Below, piece by piece: positions 1 to 8,321 of a stretch of DNA of 64,000 nucleotides. This DNA comes from Streptomyces sp. NBC_00234 (GTDB taxonomy: Bacteria > Actinomycetota > Actinomycetes > Streptomycetales > Streptomycetaceae), in NCBI RefSeq assembly GCF_036195325.1, contig NZ_CP108101.1, positions 4,836,001 through 4,900,000 on the forward strand, written 5' to 3'. The position numbers and the translations under genes are program-made. Each line of letters starts with the position of its first letter. Position 1 is the stretch's first letter. A model generated the notes under the pieces. It saw only the letters and a list, made by a program, of their open reading frames with translations, did not search any database and was not told where the DNA came from.

Positions 1-767
1 CGAGCAGGCGCACCGTGCAGGGTGAGATCGAGGATGCGCTGAGGACCGTGACACGGTCCTCGCGCACGTACGACCTGACCGTTGCCGGGCGGACCGATGC
101 CGGGGTGCACGCGAGGGGGCAGGTCGCGCACGTCGATCTGCCGGCCGAGGTGTGGGCGGAGCACGAGGAGAAGCTGCTGCGTCGCATGGCCGGGCGGATG
201 CCGCAGGACGTGCGGATCTGGCGGGCCGCCGAGGCGCCGGCCGGATTCAACGCGCGGTTCTCCGCGCTGTGGCGGCGCTACGCATACCGGGTGGCGGACC
301 GGCCGGGCGGGGTGGACCCGCTGCTGCGGGGGCATGTGCTGTGGCACGACCGGCCGTTGGACATCGACGCGATGAACGAGGCGGCGGCGCCGATGGTCGG
401 GGAGCAGGACTTCGCCGCGTACTGCAAGAAGCGCGAGGGCGCGACGACCATCCGTACGTTGCAGAAGCTGAACTGGGTACGGGACGAGGCGTCCGGTGTC
501 ATGACGGCGACGGTGCAGGCCGACGCCTTCTGCCACAACATGGTGCGGGCGCTCATCGGCGCCGCGCTGTTCGTGGGCGACGGGCGCAGGCCCGCCGGCT
601 GGCCCGCCGAGGTGCTGGCGGCGCGGGTGCGGGATCCCGGAGTGCACGTGGTCCGGCCGCACGGGCTGACGCTGGAGGAAGTGGCCTATCCGGCGGACGA
701 GTTGCTGGCGGCGCGGGCCGTGGAGGCCCGGAACGTACGGACGTTGCCCGGGGGCGGCTGCTGCTGA
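1..767 (+). CDS. truA: tRNA pseudouridine synthase A, 5'-truncated by the window edge
   Basis: Converts uridines 38-40 of the tRNA anticodon stem-loop to pseudouridine. The frame is open from base 3 to the TGA at 765-767, so the start codon and an N-terminal piece lie outside the window. The visible part begins at the conserved R-R-T-V-Q-G-E-I-E motif and contains the catalytic-Asp loop GRTDAGVHA and later the F-C-H-N-M-V-R-A-L-I motif, both diagnostic of TruA. The internal GTG at 15 is too deep in the fold to be the real start. In actinobacteria truA usually sits near ribosomal protein genes, which agrees with rplM-rpsI about 3 kb downstream. The next gene is convergent and ends 16 bases away. 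Confidence 0.95.
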   Translation, partial: SRRTVQGEIEDALRTVTRSSRTYDLTVAGRTDAGVHARGQVAHVDLPAEVWAEHEEKLLRRMAGRMPQDVRIWRAAEAPAGFNARFSALWRRYAYRVADRPGGVDPLLRGHVLWHDRPLDIDAMNEAAAPMVGEQDFAAYCKKREGATTIRTLQKLNWVRDEASGVMTATVQADAFCHNMVRALIGAALFVGDGRRPAGWPAEVLAARVRDPGVHVVRPHGLTLEEVAYPADELLAARAVEARNVRTLPGGGCC

Positions 768-783
768 GCCCCCGGGCGGACCG

Positions 784-1638
784 TCAGGCGGCGGGAACGC
801 CGGCCGCCGCCGACGCCTGGACCTCGCCCCGGTGGCGGATCTGACGGAACGTGAAGTTCGTCAGGTCGTCGCCCACGGTGAAGACGTTGGCATCGGCCTT
901 GGTGACGTTCTTGCCGTTCGTGAAGCCGCCCACGGTGAAGTAGGCATAGCGGCCGTAGGAGTTGGCGGTGCGGCGGCAGACCGCACCGCCCCGGCAGAAG
1001 GTGGGGACGCCCGCGCCGTTCAGCGAGGCGATGCCGCCCGTCGCCTGCTGGGCGGCCTTCTTGGCCTGGGCCTCGGTCTTGAACACCGCGAGGCCGACCG
1101 TCACCGCGACGCCGTCCTTGCGGTAGGTGGCCCGGATGACCTGCTCACAGCCGTTGTTGGTGAGGATGGAGCCGAGCGCGCCCTGGGTCGTCGCGGCGCA
1201 GTTGCGGGTCTGTGCCGTCGCGCCCTTGGTGTGGACGCGGTCGCCCATGGTCAGGCGCTTGCCGGGGAAGAAGGCGTCGGCGGTGATCGGCGCCTTGTCC
1301 TTGCGGGCGTCGGAGATGTACTCCTTCGGGTCCGGCGGGGGCGGCGGCGCGACGGAGGAGAACGAGGGCTCGGGTGCGGCGGACTCCGAGGGCAGGTCCG
1401 CGGGAGCGGGCAGCTCGCTCGCGTTCTTGTCCGCCCGTGCGGGTCCGTCGTCGCCGTTGGCCGTGATCACGGCCGTGGCCACGATCGCGGCGACCGCCGC
1501 GGTGGCCAGCGCCCCACCGCCGATCATCAGCCATTTCCTGCGGCGGCTGCGTGCGGCGGATTCCTCCGCCAGTGCCGCCCAGTCCGGAGTCTGACCGCCC
1601 CCGGGCCCCCAGGAGGGCCCCCCTTGCCCAAAGCTCAT
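784..1638 (-). CDS. Membrane-anchored hypothetical protein with long extracytoplasmic domain
   Basis: 284 aa, function not recognised. Visible layout: a short Gly/Pro-rich cytoplasmic N-terminus, a basic RSRRRK stretch near residues 30-35, one transmembrane helix at about 36-58, a Pro/Ser/Glu-rich linker (about 70-115), then an extracytoplasmic domain with several Cys (CAATT, NNGCEQ, FCRGGAVCRR) that may form disulfides. ATG 1638 was chosen over the upstream GTG at 1707. It places a -10-like TAAGAT seven bases before the start (plus-strand 1646-1651), so the mRNA could be leaderless. The gene is divergent from the ABC-F gene, with only 67 bp between the starts. I cannot assign a role beyond a tethered surface protein. 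Confidence 0.72.
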   Translation of the reverse strand: MSFGQGGPSWGPGGGQTPDWAALAEESAARSRRRKWLMIGGGALATAAVAAIVATAVITANGDDGPARADKNASELPAPADLPSESAAPEPSFSSVAPPPPPDPKEYISDARKDKAPITADAFFPGKRLTMGDRVHTKGATAQTRNCAATTQGALGSILTNNGCEQVIRATYRKDGVAVTVGLAVFKTEAQAKKAAQQATGGIASLNGAGVPTFCRGGAVCRRTANSYGRYAYFTVGGFTNGKNVTKADANVFTVGDDLTNFTFRQIRHRGEVQASAAAGVPAA

Positions 1639-1668
1639 GCCGCGAATCTTAGGGCCTTGGTAATCCAG

Positions 1669-1698
1669 TTGGGCCAGGGGTTCGCGGGCCGTGACAAT
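1669..1698 (+). promoter_or_regulatory. Candidate leaderless promoter of the ABC-F gene
   Basis: TTGGGC (1669-1674), an 18-base spacer and GACAAT (1693-1698). The -10 hexamer ends seven bases before ATG 1706, so transcription would start at or next to the A of the start codon. No Shine-Dalgarno sequence precedes the ATG. The opposite gene's -10 lies at 1646-1651, so the two promoters are back to back. Confidence 0.45.
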
Positions 1699-1705
1699 GC
1701 TGTGC

Positions 1706-3328
1706 ATGGGACATCTTGAAGCAGGCCACCTGGAGTACTACCTACCGGACGGGCGGGTGCTGCTCGGCGATGCTTCGTTCCGGGTCGCCGACGGCGCCGT
1801 CGTCGCTCTCGTCGGGGCGAACGGTGCGGGCAAGACGACGCTGCTGCGGCTGCTGGCCGGTGAGCTCCAGCCGCACGGCGGTTCGGTGTCGGTGAGCGGC
1901 GGGCTCGGCGTGATGGCCCAGTTCGTGGGGTCGGTGCGGGACGAGCGGACCGTGCGGGATCTGCTGGTGTCCGTGGCCCAGCCCCGTATCCGGGAAGCGG
2001 CCAGGGCGGTGGATGCGGCCGAGGAGCTGATCCTGTCCGTCGACGACGAGGCCGCGCAGATGAAGTACGCGCAGGCCCTGAGCGACTGGGCCGAGGCGCG
2101 GGGGTACGAGGCCGAGACCGTCTGGGACATGTGCACCATGGCCGCGCTCGGCGTCCCGTACGAGAAGGCGCAGTGGCGGGAGGTACGGACGCTCAGCGGT
2201 GGTGAGCAGAAGCGGCTCGTGCTGGAGGCGCTGCTCCGGGGGCCCGACGAGGTGCTGCTGCTCGACGAGCCGGACAACTATCTGGACGTGCCGGGCAAGC
2301 GGTGGCTGGAGGGGAAGCTGAAGGAGACCCGTAAGACGGTGCTCTTCGTCTCCCACGACCGGGAGCTGCTGTCGCGGGCCGCGGAGAAGATCGTGAGCGT
2401 GGAGCCGAGCCCCGCGGGGTCGGACGTCTGGGTGCACGGCGGCGGATTCGCCACGTACCACGCGGCCCGCAAGGAACGGTTCGCGCGCTTCGAGGAGCTC
2501 CTGCGGCGCTGGGAGGAGGAGCACGCCCGCCTGAAGGCACTCGTCCTGCGGATGCGGCAGCAGGCGGCGAACAGCCCCGACATGGCCAACCGCTACCACG
2601 CGATGCAGACGCGCTTCAAGAAGTTCGAGGAGGCGGGCCCGCCGCCGGAGCCGCCGCGCGAGCAGGAGATCAAGATGCGGCTGCGCGGCGGGCGGACCGG
2701 GGTGCGGGCGGTGACCTGCAAGAACCTGGAGCTGACCGGGCTGATGAAGCCGTTCGACCTGGAGATCTTCTACGGGGAGCGGGTTGCCGTCCTCGGATCC
2801 AACGGGTCGGGGAAGTCGCACTTCCTGCGGCTGCTGGCCGGGGACACGTCCGTGGCGCACACGGGGGAGTGGAAGCTCGGGGCGCGGGTCGTGCCCGGGC
2901 ACTTCGCGCAGACCCACGCGCATCCGGAGCTGCTGGGCCACACGCTGGTCGAGATCCTCTGGACCGAACATGCCAAGGACCGGGGCGGGGCGATGTCCGT
3001 GCTGCGGCGGTACGAGATGGAGCGGCAGGGGGACCAGCTCTTCGAGAAGCTGTCGGGCGGGCAGCAGGCGCGTTTCCAGATCCTGCTGCTGGAGCTGGCG
3101 GGGACGACCGCGCTGCTGCTGGACGAGCCGACGGACAACCTGGACCTGGAGTCGGCCGAGGCCCTGCAGGACGGGCTGGAGGTGTACGACGGCACGGTGA
3201 TGGCGGTCACGCACGACCGGTGGTTCGCGAAGTCCTTCGACCGGTATCTGGTCTTCGGGTCGGACGGGGTCGTGCGGGAGACGGCCGAGCCGGTGTGGGA
3301 CGAGCGGCGGGTGGAGCGGGTGCGGTAG
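1706..3328 (+). CDS. ABC-F family ATPase (two nucleotide-binding domains, no membrane domain)
   Basis: 540 aa. Two complete ABC modules: Walker A GANGAGKTT at about residues 42-50 and GSNGSGKS at about 365-372, signature motifs LSGGEQKR and LSGGQQAR, and Walker B LLLDEPDNYLD and LLLDEPTDNLD. No transmembrane segments. A charged inter-domain linker in the middle fits ABC-F proteins, which act on the ribosome (translation factors of the EttA/Uup type, or antibiotic-resistance ribosomal protection) rather than in transport. ATG 1706 is preferred over GTG 1691 because homologs I recall begin M-G-H-L-E and because of the leaderless promoter spacing. Housekeeping versus resistance function cannot be decided from sequence alone. 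Confidence 0.9.
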   Translation: MGHLEAGHLEYYLPDGRVLLGDASFRVADGAVVALVGANGAGKTTLLRLLAGELQPHGGSVSVSGGLGVMAQFVGSVRDERTVRDLLVSVAQPRIREAARAVDAAEELILSVDDEAAQMKYAQALSDWAEARGYEAETVWDMCTMAALGVPYEKAQWREVRTLSGGEQKRLVLEALLRGPDEVLLLDEPDNYLDVPGKRWLEGKLKETRKTVLFVSHDRELLSRAAEKIVSVEPSPAGSDVWVHGGGFATYHAARKERFARFEELLRRWEEEHARLKALVLRMRQQAANSPDMANRYHAMQTRFKKFEEAGPPPEPPREQEIKMRLRGGRTGVRAVTCKNLELTGLMKPFDLEIFYGERVAVLGSNGSGKSHFLRLLAGDTSVAHTGEWKLGARVVPGHFAQTHAHPELLGHTLVEILWTEHAKDRGGAMSVLRRYEMERQGDQLFEKLSGGQQARFQILLLELAGTTALLLDEPTDNLDLESAEALQDGLEVYDGTVMAVTHDRWFAKSFDRYLVFGSDGVVRETAEPVWDERRVERVR

Positions 3329-3339
3329 GGCGGCGCGTT

Positions 3340-3369
3340 TTGACCCGTCCGGGGCGGGGCGGGTACTGT
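3340..3369 (+). promoter_or_regulatory. Sigma-HrdB-type promoter of the rplM-rpsI operon
   Basis: TTGACC (3340-3345), 18-base spacer, TACTGT (3364-3369). This predicts a start near 3376 and an untranslated leader of about 178 bases before rplM. It lies just after the stop of the ABC-F gene, whose 3' end shows no strong terminator. Confidence 0.7.
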
Positions 3370-3553
3370 CGTGGTTGTTATGCGTATTGGCTTCGTCGTT
3401 CTCACGCGAAGGGCCCTTACGTAGGTTCCCTGGAGCAGTTTCCAGTGGCTCGCATACGGGCGGTGTTCCCGGCATTGTGTGCCCCAGCTGCATGATCGCT
3501 TCAGAGGTGCCGTGTGTCTGGACCCCATCCACTGAAGAAGCGAAGGCTACGAA

Positions 3554-3997
3554 GTGCGTACGTACAGCCCCAAGCCCGGCGATGTCACTCGCCAGTGGCA
3601 CATCATTGACGCCGAGGACATCGTCCTGGGCCGTCTGGCCACCACGGCTGCGAACCTCCTTCGCGGCAAGCACAAGGCGATCTACGCCCCCCACATGGAC
3701 ATGGGCGACTTCGTCATCATCATCAACGCCGAGAAGGTTCACCTCTCCGGCAACAAGAAGACCCAGAAGATGGCGTACCGCCACTCCGGCTTCCCGGGCG
3801 GTCTCCGCTCCGTGCGTTACGACGAGCTTCTCTCGAAGAACCCGGAGAAGGCCGTCGAGAAGGCCATCAAGGGCATGATCCCCAAGAACACCCTCGGCCG
3901 TCAGATGATCTCGAAGCTCAAGGTCTACGCGGGCGACCAGCACCCGCACGCTGCGCAGCAGCCGGTCCCGTTCGAGATCACCCAGGTCGCGCAGTAG
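3554..3997 (+). CDS. rplM: 50S ribosomal protein L13
   Basis: 147 aa, full length for the family. Starts at GTG 3554 with N-terminal V-R-T-Y-S-P-K-P-G-D and contains the L13 core motifs W-H-I-I-D-A, L-G-R-L-A-T and the G-M-I-P-K-N-T-L-G-R stretch. L13 is an early assembly protein of the large subunit. It is followed after 45 bases by rpsI, the near-universal rplM-rpsI pairing. The purine-rich stretch around 3535-3545 can serve as ribosome binding site. The long leader upstream could host feedback control, as in other bacteria where L13 represses its own operon, but I do not recognise a known leader motif. Confidence 0.98.
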   Translation: MRTYSPKPGDVTRQWHIIDAEDIVLGRLATTAANLLRGKHKAIYAPHMDMGDFVIIINAEKVHLSGNKKTQKMAYRHSGFPGGLRSVRYDELLSKNPEKAVEKAIKGMIPKNTLGRQMISKLKVYAGDQHPHAAQQPVPFEITQVAQ

Positions 3998-4042
3998 TTC
4001 CGGCCTCCCCCCAAAGACGTAAAGAAAGATCTGAGGAGAATC

Positions 4043-4570
4043 GTGGCCGAGACCACTGTTGAGACGCCCGTCGAGGGCACCGAGGGCGAAGAGACCTTCG
4101 CCGAGGTGACCACCTTCGAGTCGGAGGTCCCCGTCGAGGGTGAGTACACCTCCGAGTCGCTCGCAGGCCGCTTCGGCGACCCGCAGCCCGCGGCCGGCCT
4201 TGGCCGTCGCAAGAACGCCATCGCCCGCGTCCGGATCGTTCCGGGCACCGGCAAGTGGAAGATCAACGGTCGCACCCTTGAGGACTACTTCCCCAACAAG
4301 GTGCACCAGCAGGAAGTCAACGAGCCCTTCAAGGTGCTCGAGCTCGACGGCCGCTACGACGTCATCGCCCGCATCTCGGGTGGCGGCGTCTCCGGTCAGG
4401 CCGGCGCCCTGCGCCTCGGCGTGGCCCGCGCGCTGAACGAGGCGGACGTGGACAACAACCGCGCCGCGCTCAAGAAGGCCGGCTTCCTCTCCCGTGACGA
4501 CCGTGCGGTCGAGCGCAAGAAGGCCGGTCTCAAGAAGGCCCGTAAGGCCCCGCAGTACAGCAAGCGCTAA
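4043..4570 (+). CDS. rpsI: 30S ribosomal protein S9
   Basis: 175 aa from GTG 4043, preceded by a clear GAGGAGA ribosome binding site at about 4032-4038. The C-terminal 130 residues are classic S9 (G-R-R-K-N-A-I-A-R-V near 54-63, D-Y-F near 85, and the tail Q-Y-S-K-R that reaches into the P site). An acidic, Glu/Thr-rich extension of about 45 residues precedes the core, which I recall as typical of streptomycete S9. Co-transcribed with rplM, and closed by a strong hairpin. Confidence 0.98.
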   Translation: MAETTVETPVEGTEGEETFAEVTTFESEVPVEGEYTSESLAGRFGDPQPAAGLGRRKNAIARVRIVPGTGKWKINGRTLEDYFPNKVHQQEVNEPFKVLELDGRYDVIARISGGGVSGQAGALRLGVARALNEADVDNNRAALKKAGFLSRDDRAVERKKAGLKKARKAPQYSKR

Positions 4571-4597
4571 ATCGCCTGCTCGTCTGCTTTACACGTT

Positions 4598-4640
4598 CGC
4601 CCCGGCGGCACATTTCGTGCCGCTGGGGCGTTCGTTTATC
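4598..4640 (+). terminator. Intrinsic terminator of rplM-rpsI
   Basis: 14-bp stem CGCCCCGGCGGCAC (4598-4611) with its partner at 4617-4630, one G-U wobble, five-base loop, followed by a T-rich TTCGTTTAT. It separates the ribosomal operon from glmM. Confidence 0.85.
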
Positions 4641-4786
4641 GGCCCTCGCGGGCGTATAACGGCATGAGTGGTTCATAGGGTCGAAGGCCGGGCCCTGTCG
4701 CGCGGTGGTCGCGGCAGCATGCCCTGGCCGGCCCCGTTTTCGTATTTCTTGGGTTTGTGGTTTCGGAGCAATCTCGGAGGACACCA

Positions 4787-6145
4787 GTGGGACGACTCTT
4801 CGGCACGGACGGCGTGCGCGGCGTCGCCAACGCGGACCTGACGGCCGAGCTCGCGCTCGGTCTGTCGGTCGCGGCGGCGCACGTACTTGCCGAGGCGGGG
4901 ACCTTCGAGGGGCATCGGCCGACGGCCGTGGTGGGCCGTGACCCGCGCGCGTCCGGAGAGTTCCTGGAGGCCGCCGTCGTGGCGGGCCTGGCGAGCGCGG
5001 GCGTGGACGTCCTGCGCGTGGGCGTGCTGCCCACCCCTGCCGTGGCGTATCTCACCGGCGCGCTCGGCGCCGATATCGGCGTGATGCTGTCCGCCAGCCA
5101 CAACGCGATGCCGGACAACGGTGTCAAGTTCTTCGCCCGCGGCGGCCACAAGCTCGCCGACGAGCTGGAGGACCGGATCGAGACGGTCTACGAGCAGCAC
5201 CGCACCGGTGAGCCGTGGGCGCGCCCGACGGGTGCCGGAGTGGGCCGGGTCAACGACTACGCCGAGGGCTTCGACCGGTACGTCGCCCATCTCATCGCGG
5301 TCCTTCCCAACCGGCTCGACGGGGTGAAGGTCGTCCTCGACGAGGCGCACGGTGCCGCTGCCCGGGTCTCGCCCGAGGCGTTCGCGCGGGCCGGTGCCGA
5401 GGTCGTCACCATCGGTGCCGACCCGGACGGTCTGAACATCAACGACGGCTGCGGCTCCACCCACCTGGGTCTGCTGCGCGCCGCCGTTGTCGAGCACGGC
5501 GCCCACCTCGGTATCGCGCACGACGGCGACGCCGACCGCTGCCTGGCCGTGGACGCCGAGGGCCAGGAGATCGACGGCGACCAGATCCTGGCCGTGCTCG
5601 CCCTCGCCATGCGCGAGGCCGGACAGCTGCGCAAGGACACCGTCGTCGGCACGGTCATGTCGAACCTGGGCTTCAAGATGGCGATGGAGCGCGAGGGCAT
5701 CGCGCTCGTCCAGACCGCCGTCGGGGACCGTTACGTCCTGGAGTCGATGAAGGCCGAGGGCTTCGCGCTGGGCGGCGAGCAGTCCGGCCACGTCATCGTT
5801 CTGGACCACGCCACGACCGGCGACGGCACGCTGACCGGCCTGATGCTGGCGGCCCGGGTCGCCGCGACCGGCCGTACGCTCGCCGATCTGGCCGGTGTCA
5901 TGCAGCGCCTCCCGCAGGTCCTCGTCAACGTCCCGGACGTCGACAAGTCCCGGGTGGACACCTCGCCCGAGCTCGCCACCGCGGTCGCCGAGGCGGAGCG
6001 CGAGCTGGGTGCCACCGGCCGCGTACTGCTGCGCCAGTCGGGCACCGAGCCGCTGGTACGGGTCATGGTCGAGGCCGCCGACATCGACCAGGCCCGGTCC
6101 GTGGCGGGCCGGCTGGCCGACGTGGTGAAGTCCGCCCTGGGGTGA
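4787..6145 (+). CDS. glmM: Phosphoglucosamine mutase
   Basis: 452 aa. Interconverts glucosamine-6-phosphate and glucosamine-1-phosphate on the way to UDP-GlcNAc for peptidoglycan. The active-site phosphoserine loop L-S-A-S-H-N-A places Ser104 as the phosphorylated residue; the metal loop D-G-D-A-D-R and the C-terminal R-Q-S-G-T-E-P phosphate-binding loop are intact. GTG 4787 was chosen because CGGAGG at 4775-4780 is correctly spaced and the protein then starts V-G-R-L-F-G-T-D-G-V-R-G, the usual GlmM N-terminus. glmS, the preceding enzyme of the pathway, lies 2.2 kb downstream. Confidence 0.97.
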   Translation: MGRLFGTDGVRGVANADLTAELALGLSVAAAHVLAEAGTFEGHRPTAVVGRDPRASGEFLEAAVVAGLASAGVDVLRVGVLPTPAVAYLTGALGADIGVMLSASHNAMPDNGVKFFARGGHKLADELEDRIETVYEQHRTGEPWARPTGAGVGRVNDYAEGFDRYVAHLIAVLPNRLDGVKVVLDEAHGAAARVSPEAFARAGAEVVTIGADPDGLNINDGCGSTHLGLLRAAVVEHGAHLGIAHDGDADRCLAVDAEGQEIDGDQILAVLALAMREAGQLRKDTVVGTVMSNLGFKMAMEREGIALVQTAVGDRYVLESMKAEGFALGGEQSGHVIVLDHATTGDGTLTGLMLAARVAATGRTLADLAGVMQRLPQVLVNVPDVDKSRVDTSPELATAVAEAERELGATGRVLLRQSGTEPLVRVMVEAADIDQARSVAGRLADVVKSALG

Positions 6146-6152
6146 CCTGCCG

Positions 6153-7112
6153 TCACATGCCGCCGGACGGGGCCGTCTTCGGTGCCGTCCGGCGGCGGTG
6201 GGTGGCCCACAGGCCCTTCTGGACCAGCAGGGTCAGGGTGCCCGCGAGCACGATGCCGCCGAGGTTCGCCAGCAGCTGGCCGGCCGAGCCCCACATCTGG
6301 GCGTAGTCCGCGTAGCTGAACGCCACCGCCGCGTTGGCCGCCGCGGGCACCGTCGTCACCGAGATCGCCACGCCGATCAGCGCACCGGACTTCGCCGAGG
6401 TGAGCGAGAGCGTGCCGGCGATGCCCGCGAGGAACGCCACCACGAACGACATCCAGTCCGGCTTCCAGATGAACGCCGTGTTGGGCCGGTCGCCCTCGAC
6501 CATCGAGCGGGTGAAGAGGCCGAAGGCGTCCATCAGCCAGGCGAAGCCCGCGGTCACCACCATCGCCACCGCGAATCCGCCGATCAGGGCCCACAGGGAG
6601 CGCGCCGCCAGGCGCGGAGCGCGCTGCACCAGGGCCGTGCAGACGCCGGCCAGCGGACCGAACTCGGGACCGACCGCCATCGCGCCCACGATCAGGATCG
6701 CGTTGTCGAGCATCACACCGCAGGCCGCGAGCATCGTGGCGACGGAGAGGAACGCCAGGTAGGTGATGCTGAGCGTCGACTCCTCGTGGGTGGCCTCCGT
6801 CAGCTCCTCCCACAGCACCGCGTCCGCGCCCTCCCCCGGCGCGTCCTCCTCCGCCTGGTCGGCGTGCGCGGAGAGCGTCAGGTCCATGTCCTCGACGGTG
6901 ATCGAGCCGGACTTGTCGATACCGAGCCCGCGCAGCGCGCCGATCACTTCGTCCCCCGCCTCGCGCGCCACGTCGCACATCACCACGTCGCCGACCGGGC
7001 TGCGGGCCGCGCCGGTGAGCACCGCGAGGTGGGTGGTTCCCACGGAGTCCTCCAGCAGACGCACCACCTCGTCCGAACGGTCGACGGGGACGATCAGGCG
7101 CAGATGCAGCAC
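6153..7112 (-). CDS. DUF389 family membrane protein
   Basis: 319 aa. An N-terminal cytosolic region (about 1-120) has a ferredoxin-like, ACT-type pattern (M-L-H-L-R-L-I-V-P, then alternating strands). It is followed by about six hydrophobic helices with the family's small-residue motif around A-I-L-I-V-G-A-M-A-V-G-P. The family is widespread but has no firmly assigned transport substrate. It runs convergently into glmM, with the two stops seven bases apart, and shares its strand with coaA immediately upstream (18-base gap), so the two are probably co-transcribed. Confidence 0.85.
   Translation of the reverse strand: MLHLRLIVPVDRSDEVVRLLEDSVGTTHLAVLTGAARSPVGDVVMCDVAREAGDEVIGALRGLGIDKSGSITVEDMDLTLSAHADQAEEDAPGEGADAVLWEELTEATHEESTLSITYLAFLSVATMLAACGVMLDNAILIVGAMAVGPEFGPLAGVCTALVQRAPRLAARSLWALIGGFAVAMVVTAGFAWLMDAFGLFTRSMVEGDRPNTAFIWKPDWMSFVVAFLAGIAGTLSLTSAKSGALIGVAISVTTVPAAANAAVAFSYADYAQMWGSAGQLLANLGGIVLAGTLTLLVQKGLWATHRRRTAPKTAPSGGM
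6159..6196. terminator. Hairpin at the convergent 3' ends of glmM and the DUF389 gene
   Basis: Perfect 12-bp stem GCCGCCGGACGG (6159-6170) with partner at 6185-6196. It lies inside the last codons of the minus-strand gene and just past the glmM stop, so it could serve both directions. No clear T-tract, as is common in streptomycetes. Confidence 0.6.
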
Positions 7113-7130
7113 GGAGGGACTCCCGGGAGG

Positions 7131-8126
7131 TCAGAGCTTGCGCAGCGACAGGCGTTGGACCTTGTGGTCGGGCCCCTTGCGCAGCACCAGGGTGGCACGG
7201 CCCCTGGTGGGCGCGACATTCTCCAGCAGGTTGGGCTTGTTGATGGTCCGCCACATCGTGCGCGCGTAGTCCATGGCCTCCTCCTCGGAGACCTGGGTGT
7301 ACTTGCGGAAGTACGAGAACGGGTTCTGGAACGCCGTCTCGCGCAGCGTGCGGAAGCGGTTGAGGTACCAGGTCTCGATGTCCTCGGCCCGGGCGTCCAC
7401 GTACACGCTGAAGTCGAAGTAGTCGGCGAGCCCGACCCTGGTCCGGCCGTCCTTGCCGGGCATCGCGGGCTGGAGCACGTTCAGCCCCTCGACGATCAGG
7501 ATGTCCGGGCGGCGTACGGTCAGCCGCTCGTCCGGGACGATGTCGTAGATCAGGTGCGAGTAGACCGGCGCCGTGACCTCGTCCTTGCCGGCCTTGATGT
7601 CGGCGACGAAACGGGTCAGGGCCCGGCGGTCGTACGACTCGGGGAAGCCCTTGCGGGACATCAGGCCGCGCGCCCGGAGCTCCTTCATCGGCAGCAGGAA
7701 GCCGTCCGTGGTCACGAGTTCGACCCGGGGGTGCTCGGGCCAGCGTGCCAGCAGCGCCTGGAGGATGCGGGCGCTGGTGGACTTGCCGACGGCGACACTG
7801 CCCGCGACCCCTATGACGAACGGGGTGCCGCGCTGTGCCCCGTGGCCGTTGCCCGCGTCGCCGAGGAAGGTGTTGAGGGCGCCGCGCAGTCCGGATGTGG
7901 CCTGGACGTACAGGTTGAGGAGCCGGGAGAGCGGCAGGTAGACGTCCCGTACCTCGTCGAGGTCGATGACGTCGCCGAGTCCCCGCAGCTTCTCCACCTC
8001 GTCCGCGGAGAGCGGCAGCGGGGTCTTGTCGCGCAGAGCGCTCCACTCGGCGCGGGACAGGTCGACGTACGGCGTCGGCGCGTGCTCGGTGCGACGGTGG
8101 GTGGTCCGTGGCGGCGAAGAGATCAC
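7131..8126 (-). CDS. coaA: Pantothenate kinase, type I
   Basis: 331 aa. Phosphorylates pantothenate, the first committed step of coenzyme A synthesis. The P-loop G-V-A-G-S-V-A-V-G-K-S-T sits near residues 106-117, followed by the V-T-T-D-G-F-L substrate strand and the E-G-L-N-V-L-Q motif, all typical of the bacterial CoaA (PRK-like) type. Starts at GTG 8126; a nearby ATG is out of frame. A GGAGTT-TT-AACTCC palindrome lies 16-29 bases upstream (8142-8155), a position where it could act as an operator. Divergent from glmS. Confidence 0.95.
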   Translation of the reverse strand: MISSPPRTTHRRTEHAPTPYVDLSRAEWSALRDKTPLPLSADEVEKLRGLGDVIDLDEVRDVYLPLSRLLNLYVQATSGLRGALNTFLGDAGNGHGAQRGTPFVIGVAGSVAVGKSTSARILQALLARWPEHPRVELVTTDGFLLPMKELRARGLMSRKGFPESYDRRALTRFVADIKAGKDEVTAPVYSHLIYDIVPDERLTVRRPDILIVEGLNVLQPAMPGKDGRTRVGLADYFDFSVYVDARAEDIETWYLNRFRTLRETAFQNPFSYFRKYTQVSEEEAMDYARTMWRTINKPNLLENVAPTRGRATLVLRKGPDHKVQRLSLRKL

Positions 8127-8321
8127 GCGTTCATTGTTGCGGGAGTTTTAACTCCGTGGGGGGTGGGGTCGGTCACGTGGCCGAGACCTGCACGGAGGCT
8201 CAGGCGTACGGGGGCATGCGGGCCGCTTTTCCCCGCGCCCGTGGGTGCAAGGGGGTGCGGTCCCACGCCCACCCGTTCCGTAACCCCGGGCAGCCGTACC
8301 CCCCGGCCTTATGGTGCCGCT

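Noticed and set aside
1742..4306. 854-codon open frame on the minus strand
   Set aside because: Lies entirely opposite the ABC-F, rplM and rpsI genes; low-complexity Arg/Leu/His/Pro composition typical of antisense frames in high-GC DNA, no ribosome site.
6198..8321. Long plus-strand extension of the glmS frame upstream of its ATG
   Set aside because: It runs antisense to the DUF389 and coaA genes; GlmS must begin M-C-G at 8322 for its N-terminal nucleophile.
8127..8321. glmS ribozyme
   Set aside because: No ribozyme core recognised in the 195-bp upstream region; actinobacterial glmS genes are not expected to carry it.
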